A stretch of DNA of 64,000 nt from Pseudoalteromonas sp. H105 (GCF_001469215.1 NZ_LOFH01000001.1:124001-188000); one strand, 5' to 3'. Numbered from the stretch's first letter, positions 10,383-20,243 are shown. The notes: generated by a model not told the origin, from the letters alone. Numbers and translations are program-made.

Positions 10383-10445
10383 GCATAAAGTTAACCGTGT
10401 TTTAAATATTTACTTGCTAGGTTTCAGATACTAAAGCTCTGTTGT

Positions 10446-10474
10446 GTATGCTGGCTATAGGTTAACCAGCATAC
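10446..10474. terminator. Hairpin between the GGDEF-EAL gene and the TonB receptor remnant
   Basis: A perfect 9-bp inverted repeat (GTATGCTGG / CCAGCATAC) with an 11-base loop. On the plus strand it is followed by TACTTTATG; no strong T run. Probable weak terminator for the convergent units. Confidence 0.5.
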
Positions 10475-10485
10475 TACTTTATGAC

Positions 10486-11404
10486 TTAATCATTAAACTT
10501 GATGCGAATGCCTGCGTTGACAGTAAAGCCATCGTTTCGAGACCAAATATCAGTCGTTCAACGCCCGCTAGGAGCTTGTAGTGGCAACACTAGTGAATCC
10601 TCTTTTGTTTGTCGTATGTTGAGTAAGTTCTCTGCATTAAAAAATAGCTAATCCGCCCAACTGTAATTTGCCCAAGTAAACCTAAGTGCCAGTAAGCATC
10701 ACTTCTATCTCTGTACGGATTATTCTCAAGGTGTTGTGTGCCGGTGTAGTAGGCTTCAAAACCAACTAAGTGACTACCATGCTCTTCCCACATGATGACT
10801 GCACCCGCTGAGTGTTCTGGGGTGAGTGTAAGAGGTACGCGACCTATTCCTGAGTTGCTTTGTTTACTAGCATCCGTATATAAATAACTACCCGTTAGCT
10901 TGATATCATTCCAGCGGTAGCGTAATAGAAATTCTGCACCACGAATTTCACTTTGGCCAGGGCTGTTGATAATGCGAACGCTTTTATATGATGGTGTGAG
11001 TTGCTGATTAATACCTTCTAACTCTGTCACATTTTCAACATCGGATGAGAAAAGGGTGACGCTTGTTTCGACGCTATCAAATGTGTAGCTAATATCGATA
11101 GAGGCGAAAAATCCTTTACCGTAGGAGCCCCTTACGGTCCAGTTTTCTGGTTTATACAGCATGGAAATTCGCGGGCTAAATTGCGTGCCGTATTCATTGT
11201 GCCAGTCGGCGCGTGCACTCAACGACAACGATATATTTTCGCTTGCTTCATAATCAACTTGTGAAAAAACACCCGGTACTTCGTAGTGATAATCAAATGC
11301 AGAAAAGTCTTCTGATTGGTATTTTTCAGATTGATACGCGGCACCGACTAGCCATACTATGTTGTCGGTATAACCAGAGATACTTGACTCTAATAAATAA
11401 CTTT
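10486..11404 (-). pseudogene. Decayed TonB-dependent receptor, C-terminal third
   Basis: Read on the minus strand, the sequence encodes beta-barrel strands of a TonB receptor (EYGTQFSPRISMLYKP, SEIRGAEFLLRYRW and similar) but has no plug domain and no start. The frame is open back to about 11404, where similarity stops abruptly. Near the C-terminus one T is missing from a homopolymer (the A run at 10639-10644 on the plus strand): with it restored the text becomes ISYFFNAENLLN, as expected for this family. Further on, a TGA at 10558-10560 replaces what should be Trp in GR-W-TTDIW. The barrel then continues to a terminal Phe region and TAA at 10486. So it carries a 5' truncation, a frameshift and a nonsense codon. 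Confidence 0.85.
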
Positions 11405-11595
11405 CATGTGTGGATCCTTAATAACCAAGTCGTGGAACGAATTGCATTAGATATTACAGGTGGCCGTGAGCAAGGTTATAGAGCATAGACCCACAAAATG
11501 AGCTTCCCGCAGATCCCGTTGGGAAATGGCAAATGCAGGTTGTTACTGAGTCAGGGAAACTGATAGAGCTAACTAAGTTTGTAGTGGGTGTATAG
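11405..11595 (+). pseudogene. Remnant of a DUF2914-type gene (3' end)
   Basis: Plus-strand reading gives HVWILNNQVVERIALDITGG then REQGYRA, a TAG, and after a one-base shift FPADPVGKWQMQVVTESGKL ending with TAG at 11595. This matches the pattern I remember for the C-terminal DUF2914 domain (H-x-W, GG-R, Y, then W-x-V-x-V and D/E-x-G). One missing base in a C run near 11511 and one nonsense codon break it, and it has no start. It begins exactly where the TonB receptor remnant ends, so an old deletion or insertion joined two unrelated genes. Confidence 0.6.
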
Positions 11596-11616
11596 TCAAT
11601 ATTACTAATGGATACA

Positions 11617-12156
11617 CTAGGCTAGATAAGGGTTGTTATTTTGCTCGACCAATACACAAAATATTCGCAAATCTAGTTCGAGCTGATGATACTCAGGTTC
11701 CATGTGACAACACAGGGCATAAAAACTTTTGTTGTGATCTTTTTCTTTAAAGTGGGCGAGTTCATGCACCACTAATGCTTTTAATAATGGCTCTGGCGCG
11801 CGCAATAAATCACTGTTGATGGCTAAATCGTGTTTACGGGTTTTACCTTGCATTCGGTAGGTATGCGTACCTAGTGCGTTAGTGACCATATCACCTTGTT
11901 TTTTAAATGCGGCGCGGCCAAACGGCGGTGCATTTTTTAAATAGCGTTTTTTAAGCTCGGTTGCGTAAGCGTATAACGACTTGTCACTCGTTATCGTATG
12001 AGCGTGTGGGTATTTTTTTGTTAAATACGCACCGTGTTTGTTGTTATTAATGAGCTGCATGATTTGTGTAATAATTTGCTCAGGGTAGCCGGTAAAATAG
12101 CGAGAGAAGTCTTTCATAAATTTAAAATAAGCTCGATTGAGTGGCTTCTTTTTCAC
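11617..12156 (-). CDS. YgjP-like metallopeptidase-domain protein
   Basis: A protein of up to 179 residues with the zinc motif HELAH (in VVHELAHFKEKDHNKSFY) of the YgjP/DUF45 family, related to SprT and M48 zinc peptidases; the third ligand is probably the His in the following HNKSF segment. Members are cytosolic and of unclear substrate. The longest form starts at a GTG at 12156 and overlaps the upstream DUF72 gene by 35 bases; an ATG at 12117 (MKDFSRYF) would avoid the overlap. Neither has a clear ribosome binding site. Confidence 0.78.
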   Translation of the reverse strand: MKKKPLNRAYFKFMKDFSRYFTGYPEQIITQIMQLINNNKHGAYLTKKYPHAHTITSDKSLYAYATELKKRYLKNAPPFGRAAFKKQGDMVTNALGTHTYRMQGKTRKHDLAINSDLLRAPEPLLKALVVHELAHFKEKDHNKSFYALCCHMEPEYHQLELDLRIFCVLVEQNNNPYLA

Positions 12157-12970
12157 CTATAAAAGGTGATAAAACGCGGTGGTTATAATTTAAGTCTTGG
12201 CAAAATTGACGTGCTAACAATGGAGCTTGGCGGTTATCTGCAGTATGAAAAAACACATAAGGAGTTTTCCCCTCATCAAGCCATTGTTGTACTTTTTTCA
12301 GCCACGGCTGATAATAACGTTTATAGTCATGCTCTAAACTGGCAATCACAAACCTTGCCATGGGTTGTTCACCAGTGGCGATGGCATGCACTGGTAGATG
12401 AGGTTTTTTTTGCTGTGCATCTATCAAGGCTTCGGTATTAGCTTTTACCGCAAACAGTGCGCGCGTATCCATGGCAATACGGTTAATGTTGTTAGCCATT
12501 AATAACCGGTTTAACGCAACTTCTGCATCGCCTTTTTTAAAAAACTCGCCGTGGCGTACTTCAACCCCGTAATTTATATTGTCTGGCAGCTTACTAATAA
12601 ACTGCTCGAGAAGGGGCAATTGCGCAGGGCTAAAGCTATTGGGTAGTTGCAACATGATTTGGCCAATATAGGGTAATAGCGGTTCGAACAAATTAAACCA
12701 AGCTGTAAGCTCGTCATCAATGTTGGTTAATTGCAATTCGTGGCTAAAGCGACGGTGAAATTTAAAGGTAAATTTAAAATCGTTATTAACGGCATCACGC
12801 CAGCGCTTGAGTGACTCAATACTAGGATCGGCATAAAAACTGGTATTACCCTCTACAGAATTAAACACCTGCGCGTATTCATGCAGCATGTCAGCATTTT
12901 TACAATGGCTGGATAACAAATTGCCTTTCCACGCGGTGCTTGACCACTGCGGACACCCTAAATACAACAT
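12122..12970 (-). CDS. DUF72 family (YecE-like) protein
   Basis: A 282-residue protein beginning MLYLGCPQWSS and containing FNSVEGNTSFYADPS and a YGVEVRH segment, all standard for the DUF72/YecE family (TIM-barrel fold, function not established). Length is normal. It lies upstream of, and overlaps, the YgjP-like gene, so the two are likely co-transcribed. Divergent from aspS. Confidence 0.88.
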   Translation of the reverse strand: MLYLGCPQWSSTAWKGNLLSSHCKNADMLHEYAQVFNSVEGNTSFYADPSIESLKRWRDAVNNDFKFTFKFHRRFSHELQLTNIDDELTAWFNLFEPLLPYIGQIMLQLPNSFSPAQLPLLEQFISKLPDNINYGVEVRHGEFFKKGDAEVALNRLLMANNINRIAMDTRALFAVKANTEALIDAQQKKPHLPVHAIATGEQPMARFVIASLEHDYKRYYQPWLKKVQQWLDEGKTPYVFFHTADNRQAPLLARQFCQDLNYNHRVLSPFIGEKEATQSSLF

Positions 12971-13068
12971 AAAACGGTTAACTGATTGTGTGTTTTGGCT
13001 AGTATATCAAATCTATAAATTGAAAGCACAGTGCCCGCTGCCGCGCTCGCATTTTTAAGTAACTTGGG

Positions 13069-13074
13069 TATAAT
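13069..13074 (+). promoter_or_regulatory. Probable -10 element of aspS
   Basis: TATAAT in the sequence CTTGGGTATAATGC, about 100 bases before the aspS start codon. No good -35 hexamer is seen at 17 bases (CTCGCA). Confidence 0.45.
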
Positions 13075-13172
13075 GCACCCCCTAAAATGATTAATAAATA
13101 GTGGCTTTAACTCCCCAAAAACGGCAAATTCTTAGGGAAAGCGGCTATGAGTCTTACACTGACAGGAATACT

Positions 13173-14951
13173 ATGCGCTCTATATACTGCGGACAGCTTA
13201 ATAAAACTCACGTAGATCAAGAAGTTGAACTATGTGGTTGGATAAATAAACGACGTGACCTGGGTGGTCTGATTTTTGTTGACTTACGCGACAGAGAAGG
13301 CTTAGTACAAGTTGTATTTGATCCTGAAGTTGAAGGCTTAATGGATACAGCGAATAAACTTCGTCAAGAATTTTGTGTGCAACTTAAAGGTGTTGTTCGT
13401 GCGCGCCCTGATAGCCAAATAAATAAAGACATGGCAACAGGTGAAGTAGAAATTTTAGGCACAGGCCTTACAATTATCAATCGCTCAGAGCCGTTACCAC
13501 TTGACTTTAACCAAGTGAATTCAGAAGAGCGCCGTTTAAAGTACCGTTATTTAGATCTACGTCGTTTAGAGATGAGCGACCGTATTAAGTTACGTGCTAA
13601 AGCAAGCAGCTTTGTTCGTCGCTTTTTAGATGAAAATGCATTTTTAGATATTGAAACACCCGTATTAACGAAAGCGACGCCAGAAGGCGCGCGTGATTAT
13701 TTAGTACCGAGTCGTGTTCACAAAGGCAGCTTTTACGCATTACCGCAATCACCACAGTTGTTTAAGCAATTATTGATGATGTCTGGTTTTGATCGTTACT
13801 ACCAAATCGTTAAATGTTTCCGTGATGAAGATTTACGTGCTGACCGTCAACCTGAATTTACTCAAATAGATTTAGAAACGTCGTTCATGAGCTCTGATCA
13901 AGTACGCGGTATGACTGAAAAGATGATCCGTGAAATGTGGCAGTCATTGCTTAATGTTGATTTAGGCGAGTTCCCAATCATGCCTTATTCAGAGGCGATG
14001 AGCTTGTACGGCTCTGATAAACCTGACCTACGTAACCCAATGAAGCTGATTGACGTTGCTGATTTGGTAAAAGACGTTGAGTTTAAAGTATTCTCAGGTC
14101 CTGCAAATGATGAAAAAGGCCGTGTTGCAGTACTAACAGTACCTGGTGGTGCTAAGCTTTCTCGTAAGCAATTAGATGACTACACCAAGTTTATTGGTAT
14201 TTACGGTGCGAAAGGCCTAGCTTGGATGAAAGTGAACGACCGTGATGCAGGTGCTGAAGGTGTTCAATCGCCAATCGCTAAGTTCTTAAACGAAGAAGTG
14301 ATTAACGAACTTCTTGCACGTACTAATGCACAAACGGGCGACATCATTTTATTTGGTGCTGATAAACGCAACACAGTAAATGAAGCCATGGGCGCATTAC
14401 GCTTGAAGATTGGTGTTGATTTAGAAATCACCAACCTTAATAGCTGGGCACCACTTTGGGTTGTTGACTTCCCAATGTTTGAAGAAGATGACGAAGGCAC
14501 ACTTCATGCTGTGCATCATCCATTTACTGCACCAAAAGATATCAATGCTGAAGCGCTAGAAGCAAACCCAGCAGCCGCAATTTCTGATGCTTACGACATG
14601 GTTCTAAATGGCTACGAAGTGGGCGGTGGTTCTGTGCGTATTCACAACGCAGACATGCAAGAAGCGGCCTTTAGAATCTTAGGTATTGATGCACAAGAGC
14701 AGCAAGACAAGTTTGGTTTCTTGCTTGATGCATTAAAATACGGTACACCTCCGCATGCAGGTCTTGCGTTTGGTTTAGACCGTTTAGTAATGCTACTATG
14801 TGGTACAGACAATATTCGTGACGTTATTGCTTTTCCTAAAACAACACAAGCATCATGTTTACTGACTGACGCACCAAGTAAAGCCAATGCAGATTCATTG
14901 ACAGAGCTTGCTATCAATGTTGTTGAAAAAGCTGAAAAACCAGCTGAATAA
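13173..14951 (+). CDS. aspS: Aspartyl-tRNA synthetase
   Basis: Class II synthetase that charges tRNA-Asp. From the ATG at 13173 ([20 protein letters not shown]) the product is 592 residues, the normal bacterial length (about 590). The N-terminal OB-fold anticodon-binding domain includes [20 protein letters not shown]; class II motif 2 is [20 protein letters not shown] and motif 3 is [17 protein letters not shown] at 13101 in frame would add 24 residues that have no counterpart in the family, and AGGA sits just before 13173, so I use the latter. Followed by a strong terminator. Confidence 0.97.
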   Translation: MRSIYCGQLNKTHVDQEVELCGWINKRRDLGGLIFVDLRDREGLVQVVFDPEVEGLMDTANKLRQEFCVQLKGVVRARPDSQINKDMATGEVEILGTGLTIINRSEPLPLDFNQVNSEERRLKYRYLDLRRLEMSDRIKLRAKASSFVRRFLDENAFLDIETPVLTKATPEGARDYLVPSRVHKGSFYALPQSPQLFKQLLMMSGFDRYYQIVKCFRDEDLRADRQPEFTQIDLETSFMSSDQVRGMTEKMIREMWQSLLNVDLGEFPIMPYSEAMSLYGSDKPDLRNPMKLIDVADLVKDVEFKVFSGPANDEKGRVAVLTVPGGAKLSRKQLDDYTKFIGIYGAKGLAWMKVNDRDAGAEGVQSPIAKFLNEEVINELLARTNAQTGDIILFGADKRNTVNEAMGALRLKIGVDLEITNLNSWAPLWVVDFPMFEEDDEGTLHAVHHPFTAPKDINAEALEANPAAAISDAYDMVLNGYEVGGGSVRIHNADMQEAAFRILGIDAQEQQDKFGFLLDALKYGTPPHAGLAFGLDRLVMLLCGTDNIRDVIAFPKTTQASCLLTDAPSKANADSLTELAINVVEKAEKPAE

Positions 14952-14976
14952 GTGACGAAAAAACTAGTTTAATGTT

Positions 14977-15008
14977 AAAAACCCTAAGCTTACTCTTAGG
15001 GTTTTTTT
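14977..15008 (+). terminator. Intrinsic terminator of aspS
   Basis: Stem AAAACCCTAAG / CTTAGGGTTTT followed by a T run, 25 bases after the aspS stop. Confidence 0.9.
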
Positions 15009-15030
15009 ATTGCTGTTTTAAGAGGGAGTT

Positions 15031-15636
15031 ATGGCAGAAGGTATGTTATTTACACAAAACGATTACTATGAGCACGAATTTTTAAAGGCTAAAGCGACGT
15101 CACTGCGTTTTAGTGAGATTGAATTTGAGCAATGCCAGTTTATTGAGTGTGACTTTAGCAACAGTCAATTTAGTAACTGTCGTTTTATCGATTGTGAGTT
15201 TATCAATTGCAATTTGAGTGATTTAAGCTGGAATTACAGCTCATTAGAAGAAGTGATTTTTAAAGGCTGCAAACTCAATAGTATCGTTTGGGGACAAGTA
15301 AACTGGCCGCAACTGGCATTGACTGCACCGGTTAGTTTTAAAGACTGCGAGCTTAGCCATAGCTCATTTTTTGAGTCGCAATTAAAAGCGTTAACAATGA
15401 CAGATTGCTTTGCAAAGGATGTCGATTTTAGACATGCCAACTTAGCGAAAAGTCAGTTTATAGGCACAGATTTTAGAGACAGTGTGTTTCATCAGACCAA
15501 TTTAAGTAACGCTAACTTTGTCGGTGCCACACAGTTCAATATTGATATAAAAAATAACGACGTTAGTGGTGCTAAGTTTGAACGACTTGAGGCGTTAAAT
15601 TTATTAGCAGGACTGGATATTGAGCTGGTGGATTAG
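15031..15636 (+). CDS. Pentapeptide-repeat protein, Qnr-like in size
   Basis: A 201-residue protein made almost entirely of A(D/N)LXX-type pentapeptide repeats, for example FEQCQFIECDFSNSQFSNCR and DFRHANLAKSQFIGTDFRD, which fold as a right-handed quadrilateral beta helix. A non-repeat segment around residues 85-110 (WGQVNWPQLALTAPV) interrupts the coils, and the C-terminus ends LAGLDIELVD. Size and layout recall the gyrase-protecting Qnr proteins (about 218 residues) common in aquatic gammaproteobacteria, but I cannot show gyrase interaction; it may be a general pentapeptide protein. AGAGGGAG precedes the ATG. Confidence 0.8.
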   Translation: MAEGMLFTQNDYYEHEFLKAKATSLRFSEIEFEQCQFIECDFSNSQFSNCRFIDCEFINCNLSDLSWNYSSLEEVIFKGCKLNSIVWGQVNWPQLALTAPVSFKDCELSHSSFFESQLKALTMTDCFAKDVDFRHANLAKSQFIGTDFRDSVFHQTNLSNANFVGATQFNIDIKNNDVSGAKFERLEALNLLAGLDIELVD

Positions 15637-15674
15637 CCGTTATTACACGGCTAAGTTTATAATAAACCGTTGTT

Positions 15675-15998
15675 CTAACAGCTTGGGCCATTTTTATTGC
15701 GAGCGCTGGCAAGCGCGCGAGCAATTTCAAGCAGCGCAGGGTTAATGTCATCAGCGCCATCTTTAACTAGCTTTGTTACATCGCCCGATGAGTATAAGCT
15801 ATCACGAGGTGATTTAATGCCAAGTTCACGCACAAAATCTTTCGTTTTACCGGTGCTGCCGGTTTCAATAAACTTAAAAATAATACGCTCGTTATTACTT
15901 TTTGGCTCGGCTTGTAGTACTGCTATTTCTTCTTGGTAAGCTTCGATGCGACTTTGTAAAATGTCGATACGCTGTTCAATGCTGCTGTATGATTTCAT
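15675..15998 (-). CDS. Small hypothetical protein with N-terminal coiled coil
   Basis: Unrecognised 107-residue protein. Residues about 5-32 (SSIEQRIDILQSRIEAYQEE) have heptad character; the rest is polar and ends in GPSC. It has a plausible start ahead of the MITE-like element, and its frame is open, but the opposite strand is also open here, so support is moderate. Confidence 0.5.
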   Translation of the reverse strand: MKSYSSIEQRIDILQSRIEAYQEEIAVLQAEPKSNNERIIFKFIETGSTGKTKDFVRELGIKSPRDSLYSSGDVTKLVKDGADDINPALLEIARALASARNKNGPSC

Positions 15999-16091
15999 GG
16001 GGCACTTTTAAATAAACATAAATATTAACGCCATTATCGCATATATTTGCAATAAATAATCGTTTAGCGGCGACTAACTTGTCTGAGTGTA

Positions 16092-16356
16092 TATACCCAA
16101 GTCGCCTCAAGATGTAATTTACAGTTGGAATTAAAAGCGATTTAGGCAAGGCACTGATTGCAAATAATAGTGGTTCTATTGTTAAAATCAATAACGCCGT
16201 ATAAATCGCTTTTAAACCAACCCCTTGGGCGCTTCACAGGCACTCACTCTCATCGTTGTTACTTCTTAAAAGGGATTGCCATTCTTGCAAAGTAACGCCT
16301 TGATATTAAGTCCCTGTGAAACGCTGAATTCTGCATCTTGAGGCTGCTTGGGTATA
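16092..16356. repeat. MITE-like non-autonomous element with nested inverted repeats
   Basis: Terminal inverted repeats of 23 bases lie at 16092-16114 (begins TATACCCAAG, ends CTCAAGATG) and 16334-16356 (begins CATCTTGAG, ends CTTGGGTATA), matching at 21 of 23 positions. A second, perfect 14-bp inverted repeat (TTAAAAGCGATTTA at 16131-16144, TAAATCGCTTTTAA at 16202-16215) is nested inside. The element is 265 bp, has no coding capacity, begins and ends in TATA, and fills most of the 420-base gap between the 107-aa gene and the hydrolase. I believe related repeats are common in marine gammaproteobacteria, but no second copy is present in this window. Confidence 0.75.
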
Positions 16357-16417
16357 CATAACACATTAAAAAATTTAAACTTATTGTAATTAAGATAAAA
16401 AATATAAGATTCATAGC

Positions 16418-17152
16418 ATGATGAACGTTTTCAAGTCTTTCATTATATTAGGCTGTTTTATTTTTACTACTGCCAGTTTTGCCAAAAGTGAAGTGATTGT
16501 TGATAAAGCCCGCGATCGCGCAATTCCCGTTTATATCTCAGAGCCGAGTAATTCATCCACCTGCAGTGAACATAATAAATGCCCTGTGGCGTTTATTAAT
16601 GCTGGGTATGGTATTGCGCACACAGATTACCAATTTGCGGCTGATATTTTCACGGCCAAAGGATATTTAACAATTGCCGTTGCTCACGAGTTAAAGGGTG
16701 ACCCTGCACTTAACAGAACACCGCCTTATATGGCAACTCGGCTAGAGAACTGGCATCGAGGTGTGGTGACCTTAAAGTTTTTAGTCAATGAGTTAAGCAG
16801 CCGTTATCCATCTTATGACTTCAGCCAGCTGACTTTATTTGGCCATTCCAATGGCGGGGATATCTCGGCGCTTTATGCGGCACTTTACCCTAGTGAAGTG
16901 GAGCGTATTATTACACTTGATCACCGGCGCATGTTATTGCCTCGTAATAAAAATATTCGAGTGCTCACATTGCGTGGTAGTGACTTTTTGGCCGATCACC
17001 AAGTATTACTGAATGCCGATGAACTAACCCAATATCGAGTGAAGCACGTTCCCATCGAAAACTCTCGCCATAATGATATGTATGACGGTGGGCCTAAATG
17101 GCTGGTGGATAGAATGAGCAAAGAGCTAAATGTATTTATGAGAGAGGATTGA
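16418..17152 (+). CDS. Secreted alpha/beta hydrolase
   Basis: A 244-residue protein with an N-terminal signal peptide (hydrophobic FIILGCFIFTTASFA, cleavage likely after TASFA). The nucleophile elbow GHSNGG (Ser about residue 143) and a C-terminal His in NSRHNDMYDGG fit an alpha/beta-hydrolase triad; there are two cysteines (TCSEHNKC) near residue 50 that may form a disulfide in the periplasm. It resembles dienelactone hydrolase-like esterases; the substrate is unknown. The gene stands alone directly after the MITE-like element. Confidence 0.75.
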   Translation: MMNVFKSFIILGCFIFTTASFAKSEVIVDKARDRAIPVYISEPSNSSTCSEHNKCPVAFINAGYGIAHTDYQFAADIFTAKGYLTIAVAHELKGDPALNRTPPYMATRLENWHRGVVTLKFLVNELSSRYPSYDFSQLTLFGHSNGGDISALYAALYPSEVERIITLDHRRMLLPRNKNIRVLTLRGSDFLADHQVLLNADELTQYRVKHVPIENSRHNDMYDGGPKWLVDRMSKELNVFMRED

Positions 17153-17362
17153 GGGAATCGGTTTATATTACCTCTTAATTATGTTCAATACTCGCAGGCT
17201 TATAGCTTTTGATCTGTATCAATAATTGGATTGTTACCCCAGCATTAAGGACATAAGTCCTTATGTTTTTAGGGTTAGTTTATTATGCTCGCGGAGCGCA
17301 ACAATGGAGCAACTGCTATGATTAGCAAAGGCTTTTGACAACTTAATTCATTGGATACGAAC

Positions 17363-18202
17363 ATGCAACTACCTACCGTCGATTATCAAGCGAGCGATGC
17401 AGCCGCTCAATTTGTTGAATCTCTTAGAAACACTGGTTTTGGTGTACTGAAAAACCACCCAATCCCGCAATCTTTAGTTGAATCAATTTATGAGAACTGG
17501 CAGGCGTTTTTTAATTCTGAGCAAAAGCATGATTTCTTATTCTCTAAAGAAACGCAAGACGGCTATTTCCCACCGTCAGTATCTGAGGTTGCTAAAGGGT
17601 TTACAGTAAAAGACATTAAAGAATATTTTCATGTTTATCCAAAAGGCCGTGTGCCTGAACAGCTTGAAGCTGACGTGCGTGAATACTACCGTCTAGCAAA
17701 TGACTTTGCGGCAACCTTGTTAAGCTGGGTGCAAGCTGAAGCCCCGGCTGATGTACGTGCTAAATTTTCAATTGACTTAAAAGATATGATTGCTGATTCT
17801 GAGCAAACGTTATTACGTATATTGCACTACCCACCAATGACGGGTGATGAAGAGCCTGGCGCTATTCGTGCCGCTGCACATGGTGATATTAACTTACTTA
17901 CAGTATTACCAGCATCTAATGAGCCTGGCTTACAAGTGCAAAAAACAGATGGCGGTTGGTTAGACGTGCCGTGTGATTTTGGTAGTTTAATTATTAACAT
18001 CGGTGATATGTTGCAAGAAGCATCAGGTGGTTATTTCCCATCAACGATTCACCGCGTTATTAACCCAACAGGTAAAGCGTCTACGAAATCGCGCATCTCT
18101 TTACCTTTGTTTTTGCACCCTCGCCCTGATGTTATTTTGTCTGAGCGATACACGGCTGACAGCTACTTACAAGAGCGTCTTCGTGAGCTAGGCGTAAAGT
18201 AA
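17363..18202 (+). CDS. 2-oxoglutarate/Fe(II)-dependent oxygenase, isopenicillin N synthase-like
   Basis: A 279-residue cytosolic protein. Iron ligands appear as HGD in AAHGDINLLTVLP and His in STIHRVINP, with the 2-oxoglutarate-binding Arg in SRISLPLFLHP; the N-terminal DIOX_N region carries GFGVLKNHPIP. All family features are present. I take the ATG at 17363 (MQLPTVDYQ) rather than the TTG at 17351. The substrate is unknown: relatives act on amino acids, gibberellin-type or antibiotic precursors. Stand-alone gene with its own terminator. Confidence 0.88.
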   Translation: MQLPTVDYQASDAAAQFVESLRNTGFGVLKNHPIPQSLVESIYENWQAFFNSEQKHDFLFSKETQDGYFPPSVSEVAKGFTVKDIKEYFHVYPKGRVPEQLEADVREYYRLANDFAATLLSWVQAEAPADVRAKFSIDLKDMIADSEQTLLRILHYPPMTGDEEPGAIRAAAHGDINLLTVLPASNEPGLQVQKTDGGWLDVPCDFGSLIINIGDMLQEASGGYFPSTIHRVINPTGKASTKSRISLPLFLHPRPDVILSERYTADSYLQERLRELGVK

Positions 18203-18218
18203 TTGTTTAATAAGCAAT

Positions 18219-18245
18219 AAAAAAGCGGCTGTTAGCCGCTTTTTT
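18219..18245. terminator. Bidirectional intrinsic terminator after the oxygenase gene
   Basis: Perfect 12-bp stem AAAAAAGCGGCT / AGCCGCTTTTTT with a 3-base loop; it touches the stop codon of the convergent DUF1801 gene. Confidence 0.9.
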
Positions 18246-18666
18246 ATTGCGCGGGGTATTTAGCTTTCATTAGTTTTACTGACAGTGTGATGATGAGCTC
18301 AAGCACTGATAAATCTATCTTGTCTAATTTACTAATATACAAACAGCTTTTACTTACACTGTGTTTACCTAACTGTTTAAGTAATGTAGTAATCTCTTTA
18401 TTTTCGAAGCCCGACATTATATAGAGAGATAACTTAGTCTTGCGAGGTGAAAAGCCAGTCAAAGGCCACTCGCCACTTTGGCCCGAATCGTATTTATATT
18501 GATAACAGCCAAAACCAATCATATCTTTTCCCCATACCACAGCAGGTTCTTGAGTTATTTTCTCAAATAGAGCAATTAACGTATTGGCATCATCTAAGCG
18601 CTTAGGGTCGATGTGTGTTAAGCAGTCTTGTAAAGTAATTTGATTTGCTTGTGTTTTTATCGTCAT
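18244..18666 (-). CDS. DUF1801 domain protein
   Basis: A 140-residue protein with VVWGKDMIGFGCYQYKYDSG then WPLTGFSPRKTKLSLYIM, the core of the DUF1801/YdhG-like family (fold related to YjbR/CyaY). Function is not established in bacteria. It is a single gene, divergent from the RhlE helicase. Confidence 0.85.
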   Translation of the reverse strand: MTIKTQANQITLQDCLTHIDPKRLDDANTLIALFEKITQEPAVVWGKDMIGFGCYQYKYDSGQSGEWPLTGFSPRKTKLSLYIMSGFENKEITTLLKQLGKHSVSKSCLYISKLDKIDLSVLELIITLSVKLMKAKYPAQ

Positions 18667-18795
18667 TTAGATGTCTCAGCTTGTACTTATTTACTTAGCA
18701 TAGAAACAGTACCGTGAATATTCAATGCATTATTGGCCACGATAGGTATAATGCGCGCAACTGGCCACTTTGGCCTTATTTAAAAGAGAGTTTAT

Positions 18796-20208
18796 ATGAG
18801 TTTTGATGGGTTAGGTTTATCACAGTCTTTAGTTAATGCAGTTTTAGAAAAGGGCTATGAAACGCCAACACCTATTCAGGCTCAGGCCATTCCTGCGATT
18901 ATTGAAGGTCGTGATGTCATGGCCGCAGCGCAAACAGGCACAGGTAAAACGGCAGGTTTTACCCTACCGCTTATCGAATCGTTGTCCAAAGGACAAAAAG
19001 CTAAGTCGAATCAAGTTCGTGCACTAATTTTAGCACCTACGCGAGAACTTGCATTGCAAGTAAGTGAGAATGTTGAAGAGTATGCTAAACATTCTAATAT
19101 TAGCTCATTTGTCGTTTACGGCGGCGTTAAAATAAACCCGCAAATGCAGAAACTGCGTAAAGGTGTTGATATTCTGGTTGCAACACCAGGCCGACTTATT
19201 GATTTACATAATCAAAATGCGTTGAAATTCGATAACCTCGAAGTACTGGTTCTTGATGAAGCCGATCGCATGCTTGATATGGGCTTTATCCACGACATTA
19301 AGCGTATTATTAGTAAATTACCGGCAAAACGCCAAAATTTAATGTTTTCTGCTACGTTCTCAGATGAAATCCGTGAATTGGCTAAAGGGTTGATAAACGA
19401 TCCCGTTGAAATATCAGTCGCGGCAAAAAACACCACGGCTAAAAGTGTGACTCAATCGGTTTACGCTGTGGATAAAGCGCGAAAAACTGCACTATTAAGC
19501 CATTTAATTCGCAGTAATGACTGGCAGCAAGTATTGGTGTTCAGCCGTACTAAACATGGTGCGAATCGTCTCGTGAAACAACTAGAACGTGATGATATTG
19601 TTGGCGCAGCCATTCATGGCAATAAATCACAAGGTGCCCGTGTTAAAGCTCTGGATGGATTTAAAAGCGGTGAAGTCCGTGTACTTGTTGCAACAGATAT
19701 TGTTGCACGAGGATTAGATATTGTTGAGTTGCCACATGTTGTTAACTACGACTTACCTAACATTTATGAAGATTATGTACACCGTATTGGCCGTACTGGC
19801 CGTGCGGGTGCCACCGGGCATGCCATTTCATTTGTGACTACAGAAGATGCAGTTGACCTATATGGAATTGAGCGATTTATTGGCGAGCTAATTCCACGCG
19901 CGCAAGAGGAAGGCTTTGAACCAAGTAATCCAGTGCCTGAGCGGGCACTTGATGCACGACCATTACCAGCTAAAAAACCAAAGAAAAAGCAGCCATTTAA
20001 TAAGCCTAAATCAGATAGCAGTAAGTCAAATAGCAAAAAGACGAACAATGGTGGTAATGGCACTGGTCCACGCCGTGGTGGCTCTAAAAAGCCTGTCGCT
20101 AAAGGCGAAGGGGAGCAACAAAACCCATGGGCAAAACGTCAGTCGGTTGGCGGTAACTCGCAACGCCGTCGTCGCCCGAGTAATGGTGGCTCTCAGGGTA
20201 ATGCTTAA
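18796..20208 (+). CDS. rhlE: DEAD-box ATP-dependent RNA helicase, RhlE type
   Basis: A 470-residue helicase with all motifs in order: Q motif ([13 protein letters not shown]), Walker [31 protein letters not shown], then the C-terminal RecA domain with ARGLD and [10 protein letters not shown]. The tail after about residue 385 is lysine-, serine- and glycine-rich and disordered, as in RhlE proteins that act on RNA decay and ribosome assembly. RhlE and SrmB-type relatives are hard to separate by eye; the opening [12 protein letters not shown] favours RhlE. A TATAAT at 18747-18752 is a likely -10. Confidence 0.88.
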   Translation: MSFDGLGLSQSLVNAVLEKGYETPTPIQAQAIPAIIEGRDVMAAAQTGTGKTAGFTLPLIESLSKGQKAKSNQVRALILAPTRELALQVSENVEEYAKHSNISSFVVYGGVKINPQMQKLRKGVDILVATPGRLIDLHNQNALKFDNLEVLVLDEADRMLDMGFIHDIKRIISKLPAKRQNLMFSATFSDEIRELAKGLINDPVEISVAAKNTTAKSVTQSVYAVDKARKTALLSHLIRSNDWQQVLVFSRTKHGANRLVKQLERDDIVGAAIHGNKSQGARVKALDGFKSGEVRVLVATDIVARGLDIVELPHVVNYDLPNIYEDYVHRIGRTGRAGATGHAISFVTTEDAVDLYGIERFIGELIPRAQEEGFEPSNPVPERALDARPLPAKKPKKKQPFNKPKSDSSKSNSKKTNNGGNGTGPRRGGSKKPVAKGEGEQQNPWAKRQSVGGNSQRRRRPSNGGSQGNA

Positions 20209-20217
20209 CTAATACAT

Positions 20218-20243
20218 AACGCGCCTTAATGGCGCGTTTTATT
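20218..20243. terminator. Bidirectional terminator between rhlE and DUF3307 gene
   Basis: Stem AACGCGCC / GGCGCGTT with a 5-base loop, T tract on the plus side, and partial overlap with the end of the convergent gene. Confidence 0.8.

Noticed and set aside
11213-11488. 91-codon plus-strand open frame
   Set aside because: Its first two thirds are antisense to the TonB receptor remnant; only its last codons belong to the DUF2914 remnant. Not a gene.
12166-12441. 91-codon plus-strand frame opposite the DUF72 gene
   Set aside because: Fully antisense to a well-supported gene, no family resemblance.
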